The notes beneath the pieces are model-generated. The model ran no database searches, was not told the DNA's origin, and saw only the letters and a list, made by a program, of their open reading frames with translations. 64,000 nucleotides of DNA, taken from the NCBI GenBank assembly GCA_936933955.1, contig CAKZIN010000031.1, positions 1 to 64,000 on the forward strand, read 5' to 3'. Source of the stretch: an uncultured Sphingopyxis sp. (GTDB lineage: Bacteria; Pseudomonadota; Alphaproteobacteria; Sphingomonadales; Sphingomonadaceae). Made by a program: the position numbers and the translations under genes. Shown here one piece after another: positions 1 through 11,252 of this stretch; position 1 is the stretch's first letter, and each line of letters starts with the position of its first letter.

Positions 1-2503
<2,503 letters not shown>

Positions 2504-2718
2504 GAATCAGGCCCTTGTGGCAAGCTTTGAATTGACCTCCGGCCCTAGCCGCGAGCCCGCTCGAACACCAGTCGCGAGGGCGCGATCAGCTGGGTTTCAG
2601 GCGGGCGATTTTGCGCCCGACCCGCTTCCGCGGCGCTCCTGCCGTCGGGCAGGCGGGGCGCTTTGCCGACCGGCTGCGCTTCCATGATCGCGCGGCTTTG
2701 CTAAGCGCTTGCGCGGAC

Positions 2719-3900
2719 ATGAGCTTCGTCGCCCTTCTCTCCGCACAGGACCCCGTCGATTCGCCCACGAACGGCGTCGAGGCACCGCTGCGCGCGCTGC
2801 TGCCGGTGGCCGGGATGACGATCATCGAACAGCAGGCGGAGCGTGCGCGGGCGGCCGGCGCCTCCAAGCTGCTGGTGCTGGTCGATGCCGTGCCTTCCGG
2901 GCTGGTGCAGGCATGCGATCGCATCCGCGCGCGCGGCGGTGAGGTCGAGCTGATCCGCGACGGTGCCGACGTGGCGGAGCAGGTGGAGCCCGGCGACCGG
3001 CTGTTGCTCGTCGCCGACGGCCTGCTCGCCGGGGAGGGCGCGTGGTCGGCGATTACCGGCGCGCGCGATGCGACGTTGATGACGACCGCCGACACCTTGG
3101 CGACGCGCGACCTCGAACGGCTGGACCCAGACACCCGCTGGGGTGGGCTCGCGATGCTGGCGAGCGGCTTTGCGCAGCGACTCGCCGATCTGCCCGATGG
3201 GTGGGACCCGTTGCTCGCCGCGGTGCGGCAGGCGGCGCAGGATGGCGCGCAGCGTCTCCCCTGGGACGATGGCCAGTTCGCTGCGGGCGAGATGGCCGTG
3301 GCGGGATCGAGCGAGGTCGCGGGCCTCGTCGAACAGCGCATCATCACCGCGCGCGACGCCCGCGAACGCGGATGGGGCGAACGCTGGATCGTCGCATCGG
3401 TGGTGCGGCTGGCGGGCGGCTGGCTGCTCGCGCGCCCGGCCTCCGGGCTGTGGGCGAGGGGCGCGGCGGCAGTCCTCCTCGCGGGTGGGATCGGCGCGAT
3501 GCTGGCGGGCGAGTGGCTCGGCGGCGCGATTGCGGCGTTCCTGAGCAGCTTCGCCACCGGCGGCGCGCGGTTCGTCGCGCGCTTCCGCCCGGAGCCACAC
3601 TGGGCGGCGCAAGCGGGCGTCGGCGCGTTCGTCCTCACCCTCCTCGCGCTCGTGGTGGCCGAACGCGGGGCGACGCTAAGCCCGCCTTCGCTTGGCGCTG
3701 GTGGCGTGGGCGTCGCCTTGCTCGCTCTCGTTGGACCGAGGCTCGCGGCGGAGGACGACCCGCTTGGGCACCCCGATGCGCCCGCGCTGTTCGCGGCGCT
3801 GATCCCGGCGGTGCTGCTGCTCGGTCACGACATCGGCGGGGTGCTGGTCAGCGCGCTGGTCGCGGCGTGGTTTGCGTGGCGGTGGTTTAGCCGCTCTTAA
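2719..3900 (+). CDS. Unrecognised protein: nucleotidyltransferase-like N-terminus plus membrane C-terminus
   Basis: A protein of 393 residues that I cannot name. Residues from about 15 to 200 resemble a Rossmann-type NTP-transferase fold (APLRALLPVAGMTIIEQQ, then ASKLLVLVD and DRLLLVADG), but the usual GGxGxR nucleotide loop is absent. The C-terminal half has four or five hydrophobic segments (for example AAAVLLAGGIGAMLAGEWLG and AGVGAFVLTLLALVVAE). The architecture recalls fusions of a cytidylyltransferase with a CDP-alcohol phosphatidyltransferase, but no DG-AR-G-D-D CDP-alcohol motif is visible, so no activity is assigned. The ATG at 2719 is preferred because upstream in-frame residues are arginine-rich and unconvincing. 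It is divergent from gyrA and 61 nt before a kinase-like gene on the same strand. Confidence 0.7.
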   Translation: MSFVALLSAQDPVDSPTNGVEAPLRALLPVAGMTIIEQQAERARAAGASKLLVLVDAVPSGLVQACDRIRARGGEVELIRDGADVAEQVEPGDRLLLVADGLLAGEGAWSAITGARDATLMTTADTLATRDLERLDPDTRWGGLAMLASGFAQRLADLPDGWDPLLAAVRQAAQDGAQRLPWDDGQFAAGEMAVAGSSEVAGLVEQRIITARDARERGWGERWIVASVVRLAGGWLLARPASGLWARGAAAVLLAGGIGAMLAGEWLGGAIAAFLSSFATGGARFVARFRPEPHWAAQAGVGAFVLTLLALVVAERGATLSPPSLGAGGVGVALLALVGPRLAAEDDPLGHPDAPALFAALIPAVLLLGHDIGGVLVSALVAAWFAWRWFSRS

Positions 3901-3961
3901 CCCTGGCGCGTTAGGCGGGTGACGTGTCCTGCCCGATTTCCCCCGACGCGAGGCTACTCGC

Positions 3962-5365
3962 ATGACCGCCGCTGCGCGCGCCAGCGTGTCTGCGGACGGG
4001 CGGCTGCTCAGTGCCGACGCCGATGTGCTCGCCTTGCAGCAGGCCGCAGGCGGAACCCTCGGCGGGCCGCTGCTGTTGCCCGCGCTCGCCCGCGTCGCGC
4101 ACCTCGCGCTGCGGCTGGGGCAACCGATCGAGCGCGCGGTCGTACTCGCCGATGAGGACCACGACATTACCGCCCACGCGCGCGTTTTTCCCGAACGCGA
4201 ACTCGCCCGCATCGACCTGATCGATTGGCAGCGCACGCGCGCGGCGCCCGTCGCGGACGTTCCTCCGCCGCCGCTCCCCCAGCGCGTGGTGCCGCCAGGC
4301 GTGGTCCGCTGGGCGAGCGATGTGCGGCTGCGCCTGGTCCACGTCGAGGCCGATGCGGCGTGGGGGCTCGACGACCGTCGCTGGCTGGGACGTTCGCTCG
4401 CCGAACTGTTCCACCTCCTCCCCGATCGTGACGGCGCGATGCCGCTGCTCGTCGCGCTGTCGCGGCAGGAGGACATGAAGGACCAGCCGGCGAGCCTGGC
4501 AGCGGGCGCAGCGTCGGGCACGCTCGTCGCGATCGAGGCGCGGGCGATGTGGGATGGCGCGGAGTTCGTGGGCTTCTCGGGTTGCGGCGCGCCGGTCGGC
4601 TTCGGCCAGCTCCCCGCGGACGTGGCTTCGCGCGCGGCGAGCCCGGTGCCGCTGCGTGCGGGCGGCGGGTCTGACCTCCTCGGGCAGCTCGACGCGCGCA
4701 GTTTCGCCCTGCGAATCGATGGCGCGCTGCGCCGCCCGCTCGGCCGCATCATCGCCAATGCGGAGACCATTGCCGGGCAGCGGCAGGGACCGGTTCGCAG
4801 CGAATATGCGAGCTATGCCAGCGACATCGCACTCGCGGGTCGTCACCTCCTCGACCTGGTCGACGACCTTGCCGACCTTCAGGCGGTCGATCGCGAAGGG
4901 TTCACCACCGCGCAGGAGCCGGTCGACCTCGCCGATGTCGCGCGGCGCGCGGCCGGGCTGCTGGCGATGAAGGCCAAGGAACGCGGGCAGCGGCTCGATG
5001 CACCGCACAGCAGCGAAAGCGCGCCCGCGGTCGGCGAATTTCGCCGCGTGTTGCAGATCCTCCTCAACCTCATCGGCAACGCCATCCGCTACTCGCCAGA
5101 GGGGAGCGCGATCTGGCTGCGCGTCGATCAGGACGATGATCGCGCCTGCGTCACCGTCGCCGACCAGGGCCCCGGCATCTCCGAAGCGGATCAGGCGCGG
5201 CTGTTCCAGAAATTCGAACGTCTCGGCCGCACCGATGCCGGGGGCAGCGGGCTCGGCCTCTATATTTCGTGCCGGCTGGCGCAGGCGATGGGCGGATCGC
5301 TCACCGTCGACAGCGCCGAGGGGCAGGGCGCGCGCTTTACGCTCGCCCTGCCGAGGAAACGCTGA
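3962..5365 (+). CDS. Sensor histidine kinase-like protein lacking the phosphoacceptor histidine
   Basis: A 467-residue protein with no obvious membrane segment. Residues from about 110 to 230 look like a PAS-type sensor region. The dimerisation helix begins around residue 247 and is followed by a HATPase domain with N box (LLNLIGNAIRYSPEG), G1 (DQGPGI), F box (LFQKFERL) and G2 (GGSGLGLYI). Where kinases carry SHELRTPL this protein reads DGALRRPL, so Gly254 replaces the phosphorylated histidine. It may act as a pseudokinase or ATP-dependent partner. No response regulator is adjacent. The gene ends 9 bases before the convergent gltA stop. Family assignment is firm; loss of histidine phosphorylation is inference from the motif. 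Confidence 0.85.
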   Translation: MTAAARASVSADGRLLSADADVLALQQAAGGTLGGPLLLPALARVAHLALRLGQPIERAVVLADEDHDITAHARVFPERELARIDLIDWQRTRAAPVADVPPPPLPQRVVPPGVVRWASDVRLRLVHVEADAAWGLDDRRWLGRSLAELFHLLPDRDGAMPLLVALSRQEDMKDQPASLAAGAASGTLVAIEARAMWDGAEFVGFSGCGAPVGFGQLPADVASRAASPVPLRAGGGSDLLGQLDARSFALRIDGALRRPLGRIIANAETIAGQRQGPVRSEYASYASDIALAGRHLLDLVDDLADLQAVDREGFTTAQEPVDLADVARRAAGLLAMKAKERGQRLDAPHSSESAPAVGEFRRVLQILLNLIGNAIRYSPEGSAIWLRVDQDDDRACVTVADQGPGISEADQARLFQKFERLGRTDAGGSGLGLYISCRLAQAMGGSLTVDSAEGQGARFTLALPRKR

Positions 5366-5374
5366 GGCGAAACC

Positions 5375-6661
5375 TCAGCCGCGCTGGTCGACGGGAACGT
5401 AATCGCGCTGCGTCGGGCCGGTGTAGAGCTGGCGCGGGCGACCGATCTTTTGCGCAGGATCGGCGATCATCTCGTTCCACTGCGCAACCCAGCCCACCGT
5501 CCGCGCGAGCGCGAACAGAACGGTGAACATCTCCGTCGGGAAGCCGATCGCGGAGAGAATCACGCCGGAATAGAAATCGACGTTCGGGAACAGCTTCTTC
5601 TCGATGAAATAATCATCGTTGAGCGCCAGCCGCTCAAGCTCCAGCGCGACGTCGAAGATCGGGTCATTGACCTTGAGCGCGTCGAACACCTCGCGCACGG
5701 TCTCCTGCATCACCGTCGCGCGCGGGTCGTAGTTTTTATAGACGCGGTGGCCGAAGCCCATCAGGCGGAACGGGTCGTTCTTGTCCTTGGCGCGCGCGAT
5801 ATAGTGCGGGATGCGGTCGGGGGTCCCGATCTCCCGCAGCATGTTGAGCGCAGCTTCGTTGGCGCCGCCGTGCGCCGGACCCCACAGGCAGGCGATGCCC
5901 GCTGCTATGCAGGCAAAGGGGTTCGCGCCCGACGATCCCGCCAGCCGCACGGTCGAGGTGGAGGCGTTCTGTTCGTGATCGGCGTGGAGAATGAAGATGC
6001 GGTCCATCGCCTTTTCGACCGCCGGGTTCACCTCATAGGGTTCGGCCGGGACGCCAAAGGTCATCCGCAGGAAGTTGCCGGTGTAGGAGAGCGAGTTGTC
6101 CGGATAGACGAACGGACGCCCCACTGAATATTGATACGCCATCGCCGCGATCGTCGGCATCTTGGCGATCAACCGGTGCGAGGCGATCTTGCGCTGCTCC
6201 GGATCGTGGATCTCGGTCGAGTCGTGATAGAAGGCGCTGAGCGCGCCCACGACGCCGCACATGATTGCCATCGGGTGCGCATCGCGCCGGAACCCGCGAT
6301 AAAAGGTCGCGAGCTGTTCGTGCACCATCGTGTGCCGGGTGATGGTGTTGGTGAAGCTGTCGAGCTCGCCCTTGTTCGGCAGTTCGCCGTTGAGCAGCAG
6401 ATAGGCGACCTCCATGAAGGTCGACTGTTCGGCCAGCTGTCCGATCGGATAGCCGCGATGGAGGAGGATGCCTTCATCGCCGTCGATATAGGTCAACGCG
6501 GATTCGCACGCCGCGGTGGAGGTGAAGCCGGGGTCGTAAGTGAACTGCCCCGTCTCCGCGTACAGCTTGCGGATATCGAGCACCGACGGCCCGACCGAGC
6601 CTTCGAGCACGGGCAGGGTGACGGTCTTGTCACCGGTGGAGAGAGTGGCGGCGTCGGTCAT
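5375..6661 (-). CDS. gltA: Citrate synthase
   Basis: A type II hexameric-like citrate synthase of 428 residues that condenses oxaloacetate with acetyl-CoA, the entry step of the TCA cycle. Catalytic motifs are visible: LWGPAHGGANEAALNML with the first active-site histidine, GFGHRVYKNYDPRA with the second, and NVDFYSGVIL with the aspartate. The N-terminal beta-rich domain, typical of Gram-negative type II enzymes, is present. The gene lies 84 nt downstream of gltX on the same strand, so co-transcription is possible, and it is convergent with the kinase-like gene. Confidence 0.97.
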   Translation of the reverse strand: MTDAATLSTGDKTVTLPVLEGSVGPSVLDIRKLYAETGQFTYDPGFTSTAACESALTYIDGDEGILLHRGYPIGQLAEQSTFMEVAYLLLNGELPNKGELDSFTNTITRHTMVHEQLATFYRGFRRDAHPMAIMCGVVGALSAFYHDSTEIHDPEQRKIASHRLIAKMPTIAAMAYQYSVGRPFVYPDNSLSYTGNFLRMTFGVPAEPYEVNPAVEKAMDRIFILHADHEQNASTSTVRLAGSSGANPFACIAAGIACLWGPAHGGANEAALNMLREIGTPDRIPHYIARAKDKNDPFRLMGFGHRVYKNYDPRATVMQETVREVFDALKVNDPIFDVALELERLALNDDYFIEKKLFPNVDFYSGVILSAIGFPTEMFTVLFALARTVGWVAQWNEMIADPAQKIGRPRQLYTGPTQRDYVPVDQRG

Positions 6662-6745
6662 CTGGCGTGCCCTTCGCTTGGGGCGGTCGCGATCCTGCTG
6701 CGGCCCGCCGATTTTCGAGCCCCGCCACAGCAGCGGGGAAGCTAT

Positions 6746-8185
6746 TCAGCGCGATAGCGCGGCGGCGATGCGATGCAAGCTCTCGTCCCGACCGAGCAGC
6801 AGCAGCACGTCAAAAATGCCCGGCGACTCCGCTCGCCCGGTGAGCGCGGCGCGCAATGGCTGCGCCACCTTGCCGAGGCCGAGCTCGGCGCGCTCGGCGA
6901 CTCCGCGCACTGCCGCCTCGACCGCTTCCGCGCTCCAGTCCGGCAAGGCGGTCAGCGCTTCCTGCGCCGACGCGAGTACGCCCTCCGGCGCGGCGGCGAG
7001 TAGCGATTGCGCCTTTTCGTCGAAATCGAGCGGCACGTTTGCGAACAGAAACGCCGCGCCCTTGGCGACGTCGTTGAGGTTGGTCGCGCGCGGGGTCAGC
7101 ACCGGCATGGCTTCGGTCAACTTGGCGTGCGCGTCTGCGGGGAGGGGCTCCCCCGCCTTTTCGGCACGCTCGACCACCAGGTCGGCCAGCCGCCCCGGTT
7201 CCGCCGCGCGCAGATAGTGCGCGTTGACGCTGTCGAGCTTCCTGAGGTCGAAACGCGAGGGCGACCGCCCCACGTCGTCGATGTCGAACCAGCGCACCGC
7301 ATCCTCGCGCGCGATGATCTCGTCGTCGCCGTGCCCCCAGCCGAGCCGCAGCAGATAGTTGCCGACCGCTTCAGGCAGCATGCCGAGCTCGTCGCGATAG
7401 GCATCGACGCCCATCGCGCCGTGTCGCTTGGACAGCTTTGCACCGTCGCTCCCGTGGATCATCGGCACGTGCGCGTAGACCGGCTCCCGCCAACCGAGCG
7501 CGCGGAGTAGCGCGAGCTGGCGAAAGGCGTTCGAAAAATGGTCGTCGCCACGGATCACGTGGGTGACGCCCATATCCTCGTCATCCACCACCACCGACAG
7601 CATGTAGGTCGGCGTGCCGTCCGAGCGCAGCAGCACGAAATCGTCGATCTCACTCGCGCTGACACTCACGTCACCCTGCACGCGGTCGGCGATGGTGATG
7701 TTTCCTTCGCGAGGAGCTTTGAGGCGAACGACGCTCGGCGCGTCGGGCGAGGGCGGGGCGGCGCCGTCACGATAAGGGCTCTCGACGCGGAAAGCACGCT
7801 TTTCCGCCGACGCGCGCTCGCGCATCGACGCGAGCTCCTCCTGCGTCAGGTAGCAGCGGTAGGCATGGCCGGCATCGAGCAATTGCTGCGAGACCTCCGC
7901 ATGCCGCCCGGCGCGGGCGAACTGAAAGGTCGCATCGCCGTCCCAGTCGAGGCCAAGCCAGCGCATGCCATCGAGGATCGCCTCCACCGCGGCGTCGGTC
8001 GAGCGTGCGCGATCGGTGTCCTCGATCCGCAGCAGGAACTTGCCCCCGGTGCGCCGCGCGTAGAGCCAGTTGAACAGCGCCGTGCGCGCCCCGCCAATGT
8101 GCAGAAAGCCGGTGGGGGAGGGGGCGAAGCGCGTGACGACCTCCCCCTCTCCGGCGCTGGCGGGACGGTCGGCGGTTGCGTTCAC
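6746..8185 (-). CDS. gltX: Glutamyl-tRNA synthetase
   Basis: A class I aminoacyl-tRNA synthetase of 479 residues that charges tRNA-Glu. The HIGH motif appears as FLHIGGARTALFNWLY near residue 29, after RFAPSPTG, and KMSKS appears as KLSKRHGA. The C-terminal helical anticodon-binding region is complete. The start is a GTG at 8185 with GAGAAG 6 nt upstream; the longer reading upstream is arginine-rich and has no homology-like character. It lies upstream of gltA on the same strand and is divergent from comEC, with 122 nt between start codons. Confidence 0.96.
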   Translation of the reverse strand: MNATADRPASAGEGEVVTRFAPSPTGFLHIGGARTALFNWLYARRTGGKFLLRIEDTDRARSTDAAVEAILDGMRWLGLDWDGDATFQFARAGRHAEVSQQLLDAGHAYRCYLTQEELASMRERASAEKRAFRVESPYRDGAAPPSPDAPSVVRLKAPREGNITIADRVQGDVSVSASEIDDFVLLRSDGTPTYMLSVVVDDEDMGVTHVIRGDDHFSNAFRQLALLRALGWREPVYAHVPMIHGSDGAKLSKRHGAMGVDAYRDELGMLPEAVGNYLLRLGWGHGDDEIIAREDAVRWFDIDDVGRSPSRFDLRKLDSVNAHYLRAAEPGRLADLVVERAEKAGEPLPADAHAKLTEAMPVLTPRATNLNDVAKGAAFLFANVPLDFDEKAQSLLAAAPEGVLASAQEALTALPDWSAEAVEAAVRGVAERAELGLGKVAQPLRAALTGRAESPGIFDVLLLLGRDESLHRIAAALSR

Positions 8186-8307
8186 GAAGTGCTTCTCACA
8201 TGCTCGCCGATGTTGGCGCTGCCGAAGAGCGGCGCCGCACGGGCGGTGGTGTCGGGATCGGCGCCAGGGCAAAGGTCGCCCGCGACGCGTGAGGGGGAGC
8301 GTCTAGC

Positions 8308-10548
8308 ATGGCGTCGGCGGCGCTTCAATTCGACGGTCCCGACGCCCCCGCGCCCTTTTATGCGGCGGAACCAGAACCCGCGCCCGCCGTCCGGGGCGCG
8401 GCCGAGAAACTCGAACAATGGTTGGAGGCGGAGCGCGACCAGCTGCCGCTGTGGATCCCGGTGCTGTTCGGCGCGGGCATTGCCAGCTGGTTCGCTTTGC
8501 CGGGGCCGGTTGCATGGATCGGCGCCATCTTCGTCGCTCTGGGCGTGGCGGCGGCGGGGCTGATGCTCGATGCGCGGGCGACGCGCATGGGGCGCGCGGT
8601 GATGCTGGCCGGCCTCCTGGTTGCAGCGGGGATCGCGGCGATCTGGTGGCGGAGCGAGCGGGTGGCGGCGCCGGTGCTCGAGCGGCCGGTGGTTGTCGGC
8701 TTTCAGGCCCGCGTGCTGGGGGTGGAGCGGCTCATCGCGCGCGGCAACTGGCGGCTGATGCTCGCCCCGATCGCGCGGCCCGACCTGCCGCCACGTGTGC
8801 GCGTCTCGCTGCCGCTCGAGAGCGCCGGGGCGGGGCGCATCCGCACCGGCGACGCGATCGCCCTGCGCGCACGGCTGGTGCCACCGGCGGAACCTTTGCT
8901 CCCCGGCGGCTACGACTTCGCGCGCCGGGCCTGGTTCGAAGGGATTGGCGCCAGCGGCAGCGTGCTGGGGGAGGTACGCCAAGTGGCGCGCACCCGCGAC
9001 CCGGCGCCCGCCTTGCGCGAACGGCTCAACCGCCATGTGCTGGCGGAGGTCGACGGCCCCGCTGCGGGCATCGCCGCGGCGCTCGTCACCGGCGACACCA
9101 GCGCGATACCCGAACACGATGCCGAGGCAATGCGCCGCGCGGGCCTCGCGCACCTGCTGTCGATCTCCGGGCTGCACGTCACGGCGGCGGTGGGCCTCGC
9201 CATGACCGCGACGCTCGCGCTACTTGCGCTGTGGCCGTGGCTCGCTTTGCGAGTGCGGTTGCCGCTCGTCGCGGCGGCGGCGGGAGCGCTGGTCGGCCTC
9301 GGTTACACTTTGCTGACGGGGTCACAGGTGCCGACGGTGCGCTCGCTCATCGCGGCGGTGCTGGTGCTCGGTGCGCTGGCGGCAGGGCGCGAGCCGTTGT
9401 CGCTGCGGCTGGTGGCGGCGGGTGCACTGTTCGTCCTCGCGCTGTGGCCCGAGAGCTTGGTCTCCCCCAGCTTCCAGCTGAGCTTCGCGGCGATTGTCGC
9501 GATCGTGACGCTGCATTCAAACGCGCGGGTGCAGCGCCTGCTGCAGCGCCGATCAGAGCCGTGGTGGCAGGCAGGGTTGCGATGGCTGGCGGGTGCCATG
9601 CTCACCGGGCTGGCGGTGGAGTGCGCGCTGACGCCAATCGCGCTTTACCACTTCCATCGGACGGGGCTCTACGGCGCGCTCGCCAACATCGTCGCCATCC
9701 CGCTTACCACCGCCGTCGTAATGCCGGCGGAGGCCCTGGCGCTGATGCTCGATAGCGTCGGGTTGGGCGCGCCCGCGTGGTGGGTCGTCGAACGTTCGCT
9801 TGGAACGCTGCTGTGGATCGCCCACACTGCGGCTGATGCTCCGGGCGCGGTAACCATGCAGCCGAGCTACCCGACGCCGCTGTTCGTGCTGGCCGTCGTG
9901 GGCGGTCTGTGGCTGCTGCTGTGGCAGGGTCGTCATCGCTGGATCGGACTGGCTGCGTGCGTGCTGAGCGTTGGTGGTATGGCGCTTCAACCGGCGCCCG
10001 ACGCGCTCGTCACCGGCGACGGCCGCCACGTCGCAGTGCGTATGCCTGACGGTCGCGCCGCGCTGTTGAGAGATCGCGCAGGCGACTATGTGCGCAGCCA
10101 GCTGGGGGAAGGGGTCGGGGTCGACGACGCATTCATCGCCATCGACGATATGCCCGGAGCGCGGTGCAATTCGGACGTGTGCACGTGGCGGCAGGGGAGC
10201 GGCGGGTCCACCACCACCATTCTCGCCTTACGCGGGAACGACATGCTGCACTGGCGCGAGCTGGTCGCCGCCTGCGCGCGCGCCGACGTCGTCATAGCCG
10301 CGCGGCGCCTGCCAGAGGCCTGCCGCCCGCACCGGGTCAAGCTCGACCGAGCGGCGCTGCGCGCCAGTGGTGGCGTCGCGATCCACCTCGCACCGTTCCG
10401 CATCACGTCGGTCGCCGACGCCGCCCCACGCGCGCCCTGGCGTACCGGCCCCCGCGTCGCGCCCGCCCGACCCCTGCGGGACGGCGAGCACGCGCCGGAC
10501 CCGTCTAGTGGTAGCGGCGCAGCAATCCGGCGAGGCGGCCCTGAATGA
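8308..10548 (+). CDS. comEC: ComEC/Rec2 family DNA-uptake channel protein
   Basis: A polytopic inner-membrane protein of 746 residues. It has an N-terminal membrane pair and OB-like region, then the competence domain with the family signature HLLSISGLH at residues 282-290 and many hydrophobic helices up to about residue 580. The C-terminal 170 residues occupy the position of the metallo-beta-lactamase-like nuclease domain, but I see no HxHxDH metal site, so this part is degenerate or shortened. The family moves single-stranded DNA across the inner membrane during transformation. The last 44 bases overlap the end of convergent lexA. Confidence 0.88.
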   Translation: MASAALQFDGPDAPAPFYAAEPEPAPAVRGAAEKLEQWLEAERDQLPLWIPVLFGAGIASWFALPGPVAWIGAIFVALGVAAAGLMLDARATRMGRAVMLAGLLVAAGIAAIWWRSERVAAPVLERPVVVGFQARVLGVERLIARGNWRLMLAPIARPDLPPRVRVSLPLESAGAGRIRTGDAIALRARLVPPAEPLLPGGYDFARRAWFEGIGASGSVLGEVRQVARTRDPAPALRERLNRHVLAEVDGPAAGIAAALVTGDTSAIPEHDAEAMRRAGLAHLLSISGLHVTAAVGLAMTATLALLALWPWLALRVRLPLVAAAAGALVGLGYTLLTGSQVPTVRSLIAAVLVLGALAAGREPLSLRLVAAGALFVLALWPESLVSPSFQLSFAAIVAIVTLHSNARVQRLLQRRSEPWWQAGLRWLAGAMLTGLAVECALTPIALYHFHRTGLYGALANIVAIPLTTAVVMPAEALALMLDSVGLGAPAWWVVERSLGTLLWIAHTAADAPGAVTMQPSYPTPLFVLAVVGGLWLLLWQGRHRWIGLAACVLSVGGMALQPAPDALVTGDGRHVAVRMPDGRAALLRDRAGDYVRSQLGEGVGVDDAFIAIDDMPGARCNSDVCTWRQGSGGSTTTILALRGNDMLHWRELVAACARADVVIAARRLPEACRPHRVKLDRAALRASGGVAIHLAPFRITSVADAAPRAPWRTGPRVAPARPLRDGEHAPDPSSGSGAAIRRGGPE

Positions 10549-11191
10549 TCACTCGCCGCGCTTCGTAGACCTGCGGTTCATAGGCAGCGTTCGCGGGATC
10601 AAGCCGCACCCGAGCTCCGTCACGATGGAAATATTTGAGCGTCGCATCCTGACCGTCGATCAGAGCGACGACAATGTCGCCTTCGTTCGCGGTCGCGGCT
10701 TGCTGCACCAGCGCGTAATCGCCGTTGAGGATGCCCGCTTCGACCATCGAGTCGCCCGAAACCTCGAGCGCATAATGATCGCCCGGTCCGAGCAGCGCCG
10801 CTGGCACGGGCAGCTGGGTCGCGTCTTCGAACGCCTCGATCGGAACACCAGCCGCGATCCGGCCATGCAGCGGCAGCTCGACGATGCCATTGTTGTTGGC
10901 AACAGCGCGCGGTGTTGCTCGCGCGGGAAATGCGACGACATTGTCCCGCCGCGGCGTGCGCGCTTCGGGCACCGCCGCATCGGGGGTCCGCACCACCTCG
11001 AGCGCGCGCGCGCGGTTCGGGAGACGCTTCAGAAACCCGCGTTCCTCCAGTGCACCAATCAGCCGGTGGACGCCCGACTTCGACTTGAGGCCGAGCGCGT
11101 CCTTCATCTCCTCGAAAGAAGGCGACACTCCGCTATCGCGCAGTCGCTCCTCGATGAAACTCAGCAGTTCATGCTGTTTGCGCGTCAACAT
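10505..11191 (-). CDS. lexA: LexA repressor
   Basis: The SOS master repressor, 228 residues from the ATG at 11191 (MLTRKQHELL, the family-typical start, with GGAG 8 nt upstream). A GTG at 11200 is an alternative. The N-terminal winged helix binds DNA. The C-terminal domain carries the self-cleavage site Ala114-Gly115 (RIAAGV), the serine in GDSM (Ser148) and the lysine in ATLKYF (Lys186). RecA-stimulated autocleavage derepresses SOS genes. An alphaproteobacterial SOS box overlaps its promoter, giving autoregulation. The 3' end overlaps comEC on the other strand by 44 bases. Confidence 0.97.
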   Translation of the reverse strand: MLTRKQHELLSFIEERLRDSGVSPSFEEMKDALGLKSKSGVHRLIGALEERGFLKRLPNRARALEVVRTPDAAVPEARTPRRDNVVAFPARATPRAVANNNGIVELPLHGRIAAGVPIEAFEDATQLPVPAALLGPGDHYALEVSGDSMVEAGILNGDYALVQQAATANEGDIVVALIDGQDATLKYFHRDGARVRLDPANAAYEPQVYEARRVIIQGRLAGLLRRYH

Positions 11192-11209
11192 TCTCGCCAC
11201 TCCACCGTG

Positions 11210-11252
11210 GAACGTCAGTGGAACATCTAGGCAACTGCGGAACGAGCGTCAA
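11210..11252 (-). promoter_or_regulatory. lexA promoter with SOS box
   Basis: On the minus strand, a -35 TTGACG (11247-11252) and a -10 TAGATG (11224-11229) are separated by exactly 17 nt. Immediately downstream lies GTTCCACTGACGTTC (11210-11224), a perfect GTTC-N7-GTTC direct repeat, the LexA operator of alphaproteobacteria. The -35 overlaps the trpC stop codon. The box sits where the transcription start should be, so LexA would block its own synthesis. The operator match is read directly; the promoter elements are inferred. Confidence 0.85.
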
